10,712 nt of DNA, taken from assembly GCA_937910785.1 (NCBI GenBank), contig CALDLG010000187.1, positions 1 through 10,712 on the forward strand, in the 5' to 3' direction. Both the position numbers and the translations under genes were made by a program. The stretch comes from an uncultured Lachnospiraceae bacterium (lineage in GTDB: Bacteria > Bacillota > Clostridia > Lachnospirales > Lachnospiraceae). The notes below the pieces were generated by a model that ran no database searches, was not told the origin of the DNA, and was given only the letters and a program-made list of their open reading frames with translations. Of this stretch, positions 1 through 6,692 are shown piece after piece (the stretch's first letter is position 1; the number at the start of each line of letters is the position of its first letter).

Positions 1-162
1 CAGGTTGACATCCAGCACGATCAGATCATAGTCCTGTGCTCTACAAAAGCCGGCCGCCTCAGCTTTTGTCATAGCAGCGTCTACGGTGTGACCAGCCGCA
101 GAAAGGTTGTAACAGAGTGTATTGTTTAAAAGGCGGTCGTCCTCGACTACTAACAGGCGCAT
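1..162 (-). CDS. Response regulator, N-terminal receiver domain (partial)
   Basis: The first 54 codons of a protein that runs off the left edge. Read from the ATG at 162-160, it starts MRLLVVEDD and reaches LIVLDVNL at the edge. These are the hallmarks of a CheY-like receiver domain: the acidic pair D8/D9 that binds Mg2+, and D51 as the phosphoacceptor aspartate at the end of beta-3. Such proteins are phosphorylated by a sensor kinase and usually act as DNA-binding regulators. The sequence style suggests an OmpR/PhoB-type regulator, but the output domain is outside the window, so the subclass is inference. A purine-rich GAGAGGA lies just upstream of the ATG as a ribosome site. The gene lies 95 bases downstream of the ATP-grasp gene on the same strand and could be cotranscribed or have its own promoter. 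Any kinase partner would lie further left. Confidence 0.9.
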   Translation of the reverse strand, partial: MRLLVVEDDRLLNNTLCYNLSAAGHTVDAAMTKAEAAGFCRAQDYDLIVLDVNL

Positions 163-257
163 GCAATCACATCCTCTCACATATATGGTATTACCCAAAT
201 GTTGCAGAAACATTACAGCCCGGTATTATTTTTAGTCAGCAGCCCCCTTTTATCTGA
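163..257 (-). promoter_or_regulatory. Upstream region of response regulator gene with a 17-bp palindrome
   Basis: This 95-base gap contains a perfect 6-bp inverted repeat with a 5-base spacer at 198-214 (minus strand AATGTTTCTGCAACATT). GGTATTA also occurs twice, at 187-193 and 222-228, once as part of the small palindrome GGTATTACC. A possible but weak promoter on the minus strand is CTGCAA-N17-TATATG, but its start site would fall on the ribosome site, so I do not trust it. The palindrome is a candidate operator. No T-tract terminator is visible after the ATP-grasp gene. Confidence 0.35.
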
Positions 258-1235
258 CTACAGTTTCATTGTCATTAAATCCGTATATTTTAACATGCAG
301 ACCCCCTCTTCGTAACAGCCGGCCGTATCCGTATTTGCACGACCGGCAAGGTTGTTGGCGATGAGCTTCGGGAAGTTCATGCCGCAGGCGTGCGCATGAG
401 GGTAGCCGCCGCCGAAACGGGGGTTAATCTCAGAAACATAGAAATGACCGTCCACCCGGAAAATATCCATATCGATGGGACCTGCCAGAGAAAGGGAAGC
501 GGCTGTTTCCCGGATTAAAGAGAAAAGCGCGTCGTCTTTTACGGAGACGGATTTTTCCGTTTCACCAGCGCGCATCCGCAGTTTTTTCTTGATGAAAATG
601 GAAACGGGCCGGTGTGAAAGCAGATCGACGTAGAGATCGACGCCGTATTCTTCTCCTTCGGCAAACTGCTGGATCAGCATTTCTTCCGTACAATATCTGC
701 AGAGGACGGAAAGAAGCTCCATATGATCGACTTTATGAATACCGATGCTGCCACAGCCCCTGATGGGCTTGACAAATACCGGGAATTTCATTTCTCCGTC
801 TTCATAACATTTCTGAAACTCATCCAGATTCCGGCAGCTTGGGAGAACGGGCAGGCCGTTTTGCTTCATATGCTGATAGAAGGCATATTTGTCCCGGCAC
901 AGCTCTACCGTATTCTGATCGGAAACGATCGGCGTAATGCCGGCTTCTGTAAATGTCCGGCAAAGAGAGGCAATGAGAAATAATTCGTCTTCCTGCAAAG
1001 GCAGAACCGCATCAATTTTTTCTTTCCGGCAGATATCGAGAATTGCGTCGGGATAGTCCGGAGAGGTCATGCGCGGCACAAGGTAATGGGCATCCGCTTC
1101 GTAAAGGGCGGGAGCGTAAGCGCTGCAGTCGGCGCCGATTACACGGGCGATGCCGTTTCCCGGTTCCTTAAAATAACGCATCAGTTTATTTCGTGTGCCG
1201 CAGCTTAAAATAAGAATATTCATACCAATTATCAT
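258..1235 (-). CDS. ATP-grasp ligase, carbamoyl-phosphate-synthase-like
   Basis: A 325-residue, complete-looking ATP-grasp enzyme. This superfamily activates a carboxylate with ATP as an acylphosphate and joins it to an amine, thiol or other nucleophile. Residues 5-115 form the N-terminal pre-ATP-grasp domain (NILILSCGTRN). Residues about 150-170 hold the nucleotide-binding loop VFVKPIRGCGSIGI, with K156 and a glycine-rich turn. The C-terminal part has DMDIFRVDG and SEINPRFGGGYPHA (about 268-281), where E269 and N271 are the expected Mg-ATP ligands. The closest family style is carbamoyl-phosphate synthase large-subunit D2 / PylC, but it is far shorter than CarB, so it is not CarB. The start codon overlaps the stop of the upstream decarboxylase (ATGA), so the two are probably translationally coupled. 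An alternative ATG four codons downstream (1223) would begin the conserved MNILIL directly. Substrate is unknown. Confidence 0.87.
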   Translation of the reverse strand: MIIGMNILILSCGTRNKLMRYFKEPGNGIARVIGADCSAYAPALYEADAHYLVPRMTSPDYPDAILDICRKEKIDAVLPLQEDELFLIASLCRTFTEAGITPIVSDQNTVELCRDKYAFYQHMKQNGLPVLPSCRNLDEFQKCYEDGEMKFPVFVKPIRGCGSIGIHKVDHMELLSVLCRYCTEEMLIQQFAEGEEYGVDLYVDLLSHRPVSIFIKKKLRMRAGETEKSVSVKDDALFSLIRETAASLSLAGPIDMDIFRVDGHFYVSEINPRFGGGYPHAHACGMNFPKLIANNLAGRANTDTAGCYEEGVCMLKYTDLMTMKL

Positions 1236-2470
1236 GCCTTTCTCTCGTTTTGAATCTTCCGTTCCTCTTCCTGATCAAGAACCGAACCCTGAATATAGTC
1301 TTCCGGGGTCCATTTCCGCCGTACCTGAATCAGTGCGTCGTTCCGCCTCACATAGACGGGAGGAAAATACTGGATAAAGAGCGGATTCAGACTCATCGTG
1401 TAACCGCCGACATTTTCGTATACGATCCGATCGCCGGGGAAAAGCTCCGGCCTGTTTTCGTAAGAGAATATCCGGTCGCATTCCATGCAGGTATAGCCGC
1501 TGATGACCTGCTGTGGCAGAACCGGTCTTTCGGCTGCCGCCGGTTCCCCATGCAGTATATGAAAAAGATGGGAGGTTTTGATCATGGTGGCGTCGATGTT
1601 AAAGCGGCTGCCGTCGGTCATGACATAGCGGGTTTTCCTGATGTCTCTTGTGTCAAAAACAGAGGTTACGAAGGTTGTGCATTTGGAAATCAGAGAAATG
1701 CCGGGTTCCACAATCAGTTTTGTCTGATCGGGTGTAAAGCATTTCGATAATTCTTCCGCTACAACCGGAAAATAGTCGGGATATTCGGGCCTGCCCTCCA
1801 TGCCGCCGCAGTAACCGCCGCCCAGATCCACATAGGAGAGGGAAAGCTGAAATTCCTGCTGCAACTGACAGGCCATCTGAGCGATGGAGCGGAAAATATT
1901 CACGCTTCTGGATTTGCTGCTGGAATGAAGATGCAGACCGGATACGGAAACATTGGGGATTTCCCGAAGGGTCCGTAAAGCCTCAGCAAACTTCCCGGTT
2001 TCATAGCAGAAGCCGAAGCGGCCGCTTACTTCTCCCATCGTCGTTTCGCCGGGACACCTTTTTTCCAGATCGAAATTGGCGCGTATGCCGACGGTGAAAT
2101 GCTTCGAAGGATATTCGGAAGCCAGCCCGGTAAGCCAGGATATTTCCTGTCCGGAATCCAGATTCATATAGCCGCCTGCAAGAAGAACGCTGCGAAAGGA
2201 GGCTTCGCTTTTATAGGGGCCGTTATAGATGATTTCCCGATCTTCATAGCCGAGACGGCGGGCAAGCAGATATTCATCTTCGGAAACGACTTCCGCCAGA
2301 GCACCGTTTTTTTTCACAAAGGAAACAAGCCAGGGGAGAGAGTTCGTCTTGAAGGAATAGCCGATCAGATAGTTATTCCAGTTCTGCCGCAGGGAATTTT
2401 CCAACATCTGATAATATCCTGCGAGAACCGCCTCGTCGATGACGAAATAGGGCGTTTGTAATTTTTCCAT
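1232..2470 (-). CDS. Fold-III PLP-dependent decarboxylase (diaminopimelate/ornithine decarboxylase family)
   Basis: A 412-residue enzyme of the alanine-racemase-fold decarboxylases, cytoplasmic and probably dimeric. Visible motifs, in order: K41 in YSFKTN, the Schiff-base lysine; AEVVSEDEYLLA (59-70); NGPYKS (83-88); HLHSSS (180-185), the PLP-stacking histidine; VDLGGGY (214-220), phosphate binding; VEPGIS (254-259); GYTCMECD (325-332) with C328 and D332, matching the family's G-x2-C-x3-D; and NVGGYTMSLN, with Y357 at the cofactor. The canonical EPGR is EPGI here, so the arginine that helps bind substrate or phosphate in LysA is absent, arguing against ordinary LysA. I chose ATG 2470 because it has a GGAAAGG site nine bases upstream. 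The longer frame begins with TTG at 2524, upstream of the likely transcription start. It is coupled to the following ATP-grasp gene. The combination recalls the BtrK/BtrJ pair of butirosin synthesis, but no carrier protein is seen here. Confidence 0.87.
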   Translation of the reverse strand: MEKLQTPYFVIDEAVLAGYYQMLENSLRQNWNNYLIGYSFKTNSLPWLVSFVKKNGALAEVVSEDEYLLARRLGYEDREIIYNGPYKSEASFRSVLLAGGYMNLDSGQEISWLTGLASEYPSKHFTVGIRANFDLEKRCPGETTMGEVSGRFGFCYETGKFAEALRTLREIPNVSVSGLHLHSSSKSRSVNIFRSIAQMACQLQQEFQLSLSYVDLGGGYCGGMEGRPEYPDYFPVVAEELSKCFTPDQTKLIVEPGISLISKCTTFVTSVFDTRDIRKTRYVMTDGSRFNIDATMIKTSHLFHILHGEPAAAERPVLPQQVISGYTCMECDRIFSYENRPELFPGDRIVYENVGGYTMSLNPLFIQYFPPVYVRRNDALIQVRRKWTPEDYIQGSVLDQEEERKIQNERKA

Positions 2471-2479
2471 AAATAAATG

Positions 2480-2486
2480 CCTTTCC
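2480..2486 (-). promoter_or_regulatory. Ribosome binding site fixing the decarboxylase start
   Basis: On the minus strand this reads GGAAAGG, nine bases before ATG 2470. It decides between that ATG and the upstream in-frame TTG at 2524, which has no comparable site. Confidence 0.7.
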
Positions 2487-2528
2487 GGGTACAGAAATTT
2501 TCGATTGATTTCACGCTGCCCCAATAAA

Positions 2529-2557
2529 ATAGTATCTTATTTGAGAAAAAGTTGCAA
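2529..2557 (-). promoter_or_regulatory. Sigma-A-type promoter for the decarboxylase/ATP-grasp operon
   Basis: On the minus strand: -35 TTGCAA (2557-2552), a 17-base spacer, and -10 TACTAT (2534-2529). Transcription would start near 2522, giving a leader of roughly 50 bases before ATG 2470. The -35 hexamer is itself a palindrome, but no -10 at correct spacing is seen on the plus strand. It lies in the 145-base divergent gap shared with the superoxide dismutase gene, so a repressor binding here could affect both sides. Confidence 0.65.
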
Positions 2558-2615
2558 GACACCGAATTGCGGAACCGGCATAGGATAAAGAGAAAGCGGG
2601 TCGGAGGTCTGTATC

Positions 2616-3110
2616 ATGATGGCAGACGTAACACCGGGAATGATTTTTACGGATATACTAAAGAGCAAGAGTCCGGCTGCAAGGGCATGGATCAGAGGAA
2701 ACGCGCAGAATCCGCAGCTGCGGGGCGTCGTTAATTTTTATTCCACGCCCTATGCGGGGGTGTTAGTTGAGGCGGAAATTTTCGGGCTCCCGAATATTGC
2801 GACACAGTTCTCATCAGACTTCTATGCGATGCATATACACGAGAAAGGGGACTGTACGATGCCGTTTGACAATACCGGAGGCCATTATAACCCTGCGGAG
2901 GAAGAACATCCGCAGCACGCGGGAGATATGGTTCCCCTTATGGGAAATCAGGGGTATGCATGGCTTGCGTTTTACGACAGACGGTTTCTGATACCGGAGA
3001 TTATCGGGAGAAGCGTGGTCATCCATCAAATGCCGGATGATATGAAGACACAGCCTTCGGGAAATTCGGGGGAGAAGATCGGGTGCGGTCCCATCGTGCC
3101 AATCAGTTGA
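2616..3110 (+). CDS. sodC: Cu/Zn superoxide dismutase family protein, cytoplasmic
   Basis: A 164-residue protein with the Cu/Zn-SOD fold, which dismutates superoxide to peroxide and oxygen. Expected metal ligands are all visible: H73 and H75 in MHIHEKGDC (Cu), H90 in GGHYNP (bridging), H98, H101 and D104 in HPQHAGD (Zn), and H137 in SVVIH (Cu). C80 and C157 match the structural disulfide. The position equivalent to human Arg143, three residues before the second cysteine, is K154 (GEKIGCG). The electrostatic loop arginine is thus a lysine, which probably lowers but need not abolish activity. There is no signal peptide or lipobox, whereas most bacterial SodC proteins are exported, so this one appears cytoplasmic. 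Two ATGs are adjacent (2616, 2619), with GGAGG eight bases before the first. Transcribed away from the decarboxylase operon; I found no convincing promoter for it in the 145-base gap. Confidence 0.88.
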   Translation: MMADVTPGMIFTDILKSKSPAARAWIRGNAQNPQLRGVVNFYSTPYAGVLVEAEIFGLPNIATQFSSDFYAMHIHEKGDCTMPFDNTGGHYNPAEEEHPQHAGDMVPLMGNQGYAWLAFYDRRFLIPEIIGRSVVIHQMPDDMKTQPSGNSGEKIGCGPIVPIS

Positions 3111-3135
3111 CGGCAGGTGGGCTTACGTCTATAAT
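3107..3135 (+). promoter_or_regulatory. Near-consensus sigma-A promoter over the sodC stop codon
   Basis: -35 TTGACG (3107-3112), exactly 17 bases, then consensus -10 TATAAT (3130-3135). The -35 includes the TGA stop of the dismutase gene. The -10 is embedded in the palindrome GTCTATAATAGAC (3127-3139), so it may also be an operator. Start would be near 3142, giving a leader of about 50 bases to ATG 3191. This is the best promoter in the window and likely starts the polysaccharide operon. Confidence 0.8.
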
Positions 3136-3190
3136 AGACAGAAGGAAAAAGGTCGGTTTGTTAAGACGGACGGAAAGGCCGGGAGCTGTT

Positions 3191-4267
3191 ATGAAAAAAG
3201 AGAGAATCTATGTCTGCCATACCTTTTATCATGTGTATGTGGCATGTCTGAAGGAGTGCTGCCTGCCGGAAGAAAAGCGGGGCAGCGCGGCGCTTGTGCT
3301 CAGCACCATGTCGAACCGGTTTGGCAATCTGAAAGAGCGCGCGGAAAGATGCGGTCTGTTCGAAGCGGTCTTCCTGTTCGACGAAAAGGAGGATGTCTTT
3401 TTCCCGGAACTTCAGAAATATCATAAAGACAGGGGAAATATTGTTCTGAATATGTTCGCCCGTATAAAATACACGAAGCTGCTCGGAAAGCTGCAGGAGC
3501 CGTATGTGCCGGTGGATTTCCGGGAATATGGGGACATCTACGTTTTCTGCGATTCGGACCCGATCGGTTATTATTTAAGCTATAAAAAGATACCTTATCA
3601 TGCGGTGGAAGACGGTCTGAACTGTATTCAGTATTATGATACGGCGCGGTATGATAACAAGGGTCATTTTGCGCTGAAGGCGTGGATGTCCGCCCATAAT
3701 CTGATTTTTATTCAGAACGGATACGGGAAATATTGTCTGGATATGGAAATCAATGATAAAAGCGTTGTTCCTTTTCCCTGTGAAAAATATATTGAGCTTC
3801 CAAGAGCAAAGCTTGTGGAACATTTATCCGAGGCGGACAAGGATATTCTGATTCACCTCTTTATCGAAAATATGGACGAGCTTTTAAAGAAGCTTTCCGG
3901 CAGCGGAGAGGAAAAAATGCTTGTGCTTTCGGAGCCGTTGTGCGATCTGAATGTGAGAAAACAGATCTTTTCGGATATTATAAGGGAATACGGGGAAATT
4001 GACGGCAGAAAAATGCAGGTGCTCATTAAGCCGCATCCGAGAGATGTATTGGATTATGAGAGAGAGTTTCCGCAGCATATTGTGCTGAACGGAATGTTTC
4101 CGATGGAGATTTTGAATTTTATTCCGGGACTACATTTTCGAAGGGTCATTTCGGTGCTGACAGTGCCCAATGGAATTCAGTTTGCGCAGGAAGTGCTGTT
4201 TCTTGGGGAAGATTTTCTGGACAGGTATGAGGCACCCGAACTGCACCGACAGAACGAGCATCTTTGA
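3191..4267 (+). CDS. Glycosyltransferase with bacterial sialyltransferase/polysialyltransferase motifs
   Basis: A 358-residue protein with no signal peptide. N-terminus (IYVCHTFYHVYVACL) resembles the opening strand and helix of the GT52 / polysialyltransferase-like GT-B families. EDG at 140-142 matches the D/E-D/E-G motif and KPHPRD at 280-285 the HP motif of bacterial sialyltransferases; a serine-x-x-threonine pair (S321, T324) sits where the third S/T motif would be expected. The family transfers an activated sugar, often CMP-sialic acid, to a glycan in the cytoplasm. Donor and acceptor cannot be read from sequence, and no sialic-acid synthesis genes occur in this window, so sialic acid is only one possibility. 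ATG 3191 is chosen over an in-frame ATG at 3083, which overlaps the dismutase end and lies upstream of the promoter; GGGAG stands five bases before 3191. The flippase gene follows after 85 bases. Confidence 0.75.
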   Translation: MKKERIYVCHTFYHVYVACLKECCLPEEKRGSAALVLSTMSNRFGNLKERAERCGLFEAVFLFDEKEDVFFPELQKYHKDRGNIVLNMFARIKYTKLLGKLQEPYVPVDFREYGDIYVFCDSDPIGYYLSYKKIPYHAVEDGLNCIQYYDTARYDNKGHFALKAWMSAHNLIFIQNGYGKYCLDMEINDKSVVPFPCEKYIELPRAKLVEHLSEADKDILIHLFIENMDELLKKLSGSGEEKMLVLSEPLCDLNVRKQIFSDIIREYGEIDGRKMQVLIKPHPRDVLDYEREFPQHIVLNGMFPMEILNFIPGLHFRRVISVLTVPNGIQFAQEVLFLGEDFLDRYEAPELHRQNEHL

Positions 4268-4292
4268 CTTATGGCCGCGGTTATGATAAAGT
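4264..4292 (+). promoter_or_regulatory. Possible promoter over the glycosyltransferase stop codon
   Basis: TTGACT (4264-4269) covers the TGA stop, and 17 bases later is TAAAGT (4287-4292), a four-of-six match to the -10. Nearby TATGAT (4282-4287) is a better -10 but only 12 bases from the -35. The gap to the ABC gene, 4268-4352, holds nothing else I recognise. It could drive the transporter independently of the operon. Confidence 0.35.
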
Positions 4293-4352
4293 GAAAAGAA
4301 TGGCTCTGTCAGGTCATTCAGTAAAGGTTGTGCAAAACGAAAAGAGACCGGT

Positions 4353-6104
4353 ATGAAGAAAATTTATAAGAAATTGATGGTCCTGCTGGACAAACGGCAA
4401 AAACAAACGATGGTGTTCCTGATCTTTATGATGCTGATCGGAGCGATATTGGAGACGCTCGGCGTTTCTTCGATCATGCCTGTCATGAATGTGGTTCTGG
4501 AGGAGAACGCACTGGAAAATCATGAATACCTGAGGGTCATCTGCGATATTTTTCAGATCGATAATACGAAGGACCTGATGGTTCTTGTTCTGACGGCGCT
4601 GATTGTGATTTTTGCGGTGAAAAATATATTTCTGTTCTTCCAGCAGAAGATGCAGTTGAAATTCGTTTATACCAACCAGTTTGCGACTTCCCGAAGGATG
4701 ATGATCAATTTCATGCAGCGTCCCTATGAATACTATCTGAATGCGGATACATCCGTAATTCAGAGGAGCATCACATCGGACGTCAACAACATGTACGGCC
4801 TGATTCTGGCGTTGCTGCAGCTGATCAGCGAGAGCATTGTATTCCTTTTTCTGGTGGCGATCAGTCTGGTGGCGGATGTCCGGATGTGCATTACGGTCAC
4901 GTCCCTTCTGGTGGTGGTTCTGCTTGTTGTGAAATGTATCCTGAAACCCATTATGAAGCGCGCGGGGGAAGAGAATCAGGACTATTACAGCGGGCTGTAT
5001 AAATGGATTGATCAGTCGGTGATGGGAATCAAGGAGATTAAAATTGCCGGCAGGGAACCTTATTTTATCAATGAGTATTCCAAATGCGGCGCGGGCTATG
5101 TCAATGCGGTGCAGCGGTATAATCTCTATAATGCAACGCCCCGTCTTCTGATCGAGACGGTTGCAATTACCGGGATGGTGCTTTATATGATGGTACAGCT
5201 TCTAAGCGGAGCCGGTGTGATCGATATCATGCCACAGCTTACCCTGCTTGCGCTTGTGGCGATGCGGCTGATTCCCTGTGCCAACAGAATTAACAATCAT
5301 CTGACTTCCATCGCGTATTTCGAGCCGTTTTTCATGGGCGTAAGCGATAATCTGCAGGAAGAGATCCGGGATGAAAGCGTTGATTATGAGCCGGAGACGT
5401 ATCAGAAGCGCGTCGAGGTCAAAAAGCTTGCAATAAAGGATAAGATAGAACTGAAAAATATAACCTACAAATATCCCAATTCGGAGACGTTGATTTTCGA
5501 CCGTGCCAATCTGGAGATTCCGGTCGGCAAGAGCGTCGGTATCGTAGGAACTTCCGGTGCCGGAAAAACGACGGTGGTGGATATTCTGCTCGGACTTCTG
5601 CGGCTGCAGAGCGGAGAAATTCTCGCAGACGGCGTGGAGGTCAGGGAGCATTATCAGGAATGGCTGAAAAATATCGGTTATATACCGCAGTCCATTTTCA
5701 TGATTGATGCGTCGATCCGTAAAAATGTGGCATTCGGTTATGCGGACGACGAAATCGACGATCAAAAGGTCTGGGAGGCGCTGGCGGAAGCCCAGCTGGA
5801 TGAATTTGTCAGAAAGCTTCCGGAAGGGCTTGATACGAGCATCGGAGAGCGGGGAATTCGTATTTCAGGCGGCCAGAGGCAGCGTATCGGCATTGCGAGG
5901 GCTCTGTTTGAAGACCCGGAGGTGCTTGTTCTGGACGAGGCTACCTCGGCCCTCGACAACGATACGGAGGCGGCGATTATGGATTCCATTAACCGCCTGC
6001 ATGGGCGCAAAACGCTGATCATTATCGCCCACAGATTACAGACGATTGAAAAATGTGATATGGTCTATCGGATAGAGAACGGCAGGGCGGCCAGAGAGCG
6101 CTAA
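4353..6104 (+). CDS. ABC transporter, fused permease and ATPase; likely lipid-linked glycan flippase
   Basis: A 583-residue half transporter of the MsbA/PglK exporter type, working as a homodimer in the plasma membrane. About six hydrophobic segments lie at residues 18-40, 70-90, 148-170, 175-196, 258-282 and 288-308. The ATPase follows: Walker A GTSGAGKTT (399-407), signature ISGGQRQ (504-510), Walker B VLVLDEATSALD (524-535; E529 catalytic), and H-loop IIAHR with H560. It carries everything needed for activity. Neighbouring glycosyltransferase, GtrA and acyltransferase genes point to export of a polyprenyl-linked oligosaccharide rather than drug efflux, which is inference from context. ATG 4353 has only a weak AAGAGA site. 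The stop codon lies inside the first unit of a 32-bp tandem repeat, so its last residues (RAARER) are partly repeat-encoded. Confidence 0.88.
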   Translation: MKKIYKKLMVLLDKRQKQTMVFLIFMMLIGAILETLGVSSIMPVMNVVLEENALENHEYLRVICDIFQIDNTKDLMVLVLTALIVIFAVKNIFLFFQQKMQLKFVYTNQFATSRRMMINFMQRPYEYYLNADTSVIQRSITSDVNNMYGLILALLQLISESIVFLFLVAISLVADVRMCITVTSLLVVVLLVVKCILKPIMKRAGEENQDYYSGLYKWIDQSVMGIKEIKIAGREPYFINEYSKCGAGYVNAVQRYNLYNATPRLLIETVAITGMVLYMMVQLLSGAGVIDIMPQLTLLALVAMRLIPCANRINNHLTSIAYFEPFFMGVSDNLQEEIRDESVDYEPETYQKRVEVKKLAIKDKIELKNITYKYPNSETLIFDRANLEIPVGKSVGIVGTSGAGKTTVVDILLGLLRLQSGEILADGVEVREHYQEWLKNIGYIPQSIFMIDASIRKNVAFGYADDEIDDQKVWEALAEAQLDEFVRKLPEGLDTSIGERGIRISGGQRQRIGIARALFEDPEVLVLDEATSALDNDTEAAIMDSINRLHGRKTLIIIAHRLQTIEKCDMVYRIENGRAARER

Positions 6105-6186
6105 GCAGTCAGTGCAGGGCTGCCAGAGAGCGCCAGGCAGTCAGTGCAGGGCTGCGAGAAAACGCCAGGCAGTCAGTGCAGGGCGG
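6091..6186. repeat. Three 32-bp tandem repeats spanning the ABC transporter stop codon
   Basis: Three adjacent units: 6091-6122, 6123-6154 and 6155-6186. All share CAGTCAGTGCAGGGC and differ only at a few positions near the start and at the last bases. Unit 1 and unit 2 differ only where unit 1 reads CTAAG and unit 2 CCAGG. A partial fourth copy of the unit end (GGCAGGGCGG, 6081-6090) lies inside the gene, and CAGAGCG follows the array. Unit length is not a multiple of three. The TAA stop of the transporter occurs only in unit 1. There are no spacers, so this is not CRISPR, and no strong hairpin. The rest of the 117-base gap to the next gene holds only the ribosome site. Confidence 0.9.
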
Positions 6187-6221
6187 CAGAGCGATAGATT
6201 GAGAAAGGCAGGACGGGGGCT

Positions 6222-6647
6222 ATGAAGGACCTGATAAAACGTTGTTGGGATTTATATAAAAAATACGAGGAAGGAATCAATTATCTGATCTTTGGATTTC
6301 TTGCCTTTGTGCTGAATTATGTTTTATATTATGTGTTCGAATCCATCCTGCACATAAATTATCTTGTGGCCACCGGGCTCTCGTGGGCGCTGACCGTTGT
6401 TTTCGCTTATTGGACGAATCATACGTTTGTTTTCAAAAGTAAGAATGCAAGTCCGGGAAGCCTGTTAAAAGAGTTTGTTTCTTTTATTGGCGCGCGGATT
6501 GCGACGGAGTTACTGGAGGTCGCATTCATGTATCTTGCCGTGGATATCCTCGGTATGAATTCCTATATCGCCAAACTGATCGGACAGGCGCTCGTTATCG
6601 TTTCAAATTATTTTTTAAGTAAACTGTGGATTTTTAAGAAAAAATAG
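6222..6647 (+). CDS. GtrA-family membrane protein, putative polyprenyl-phosphate-sugar translocase
   Basis: A 141-residue protein with four predicted membrane segments, roughly 18-40, 45-65, 84-108 and 113-135. Family signatures are visible: FAYWTNHTFVF (61-71) and NYFLSKLWIF (129-138). GtrA proteins are believed to flip an undecaprenyl-phosphate-linked sugar across the membrane for use by an extracytoplasmic glycosyltransferase. That fits the GT-C-like protein encoded two genes on. Length matches the family (about 120-150). ATG 6222 follows a GGGGG-containing ribosome site. It sits downstream of the tandem repeat after the ABC gene, with no promoter of its own that I can see, and probably belongs to the same transcript. 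Function is inferred from family and context. Confidence 0.85.
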   Translation: MKDLIKRCWDLYKKYEEGINYLIFGFLAFVLNYVLYYVFESILHINYLVATGLSWALTVVFAYWTNHTFVFKSKNASPGSLLKEFVSFIGARIATELLEVAFMYLAVDILGMNSYIAKLIGQALVIVSNYFLSKLWIFKKK

Positions 6648-6692
6648 AATGTCAATCCCCATGTCGGAGCAGTCTGCTGCGATGACACGCGG

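Noticed and set aside
258..1235. Carbamoyl-phosphate synthase large subunit (carB)
   Set aside because: The protein has 325 residues against more than 1,000 for CarB, has one ATP-grasp unit, and lacks a pyrimidine or arginine gene context.
1232..2470. Ordinary lysine-pathway diaminopimelate decarboxylase (lysA)
   Set aside because: EPGR is EPGI and the gene is coupled to an ATP-grasp ligase rather than to lysine genes; a variant substrate is more likely, though not proven.
2471..2524. Extended N-terminus of the decarboxylase from a TTG codon
   Set aside because: It has no ribosome site, lies upstream of the likely transcription start, and the family N-terminus matches ATG 2470.
3083..3190. 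Longer glycosyltransferase start at 3083
   Set aside because: It overlaps the dismutase end and the promoter; the extra residues are unlike a protein of this family, and ATG 3191 has a good ribosome site.
5202..5765. 187-codon open frame on the minus strand inside the ABC transporter
   Set aside because: It is antisense to the transporter, including the Walker A region, and shows no recognisable motif.
6091..6186. CRISPR array
   Set aside because: Units are directly adjacent with no unique spacers, only three copies exist, and no cas gene is present.
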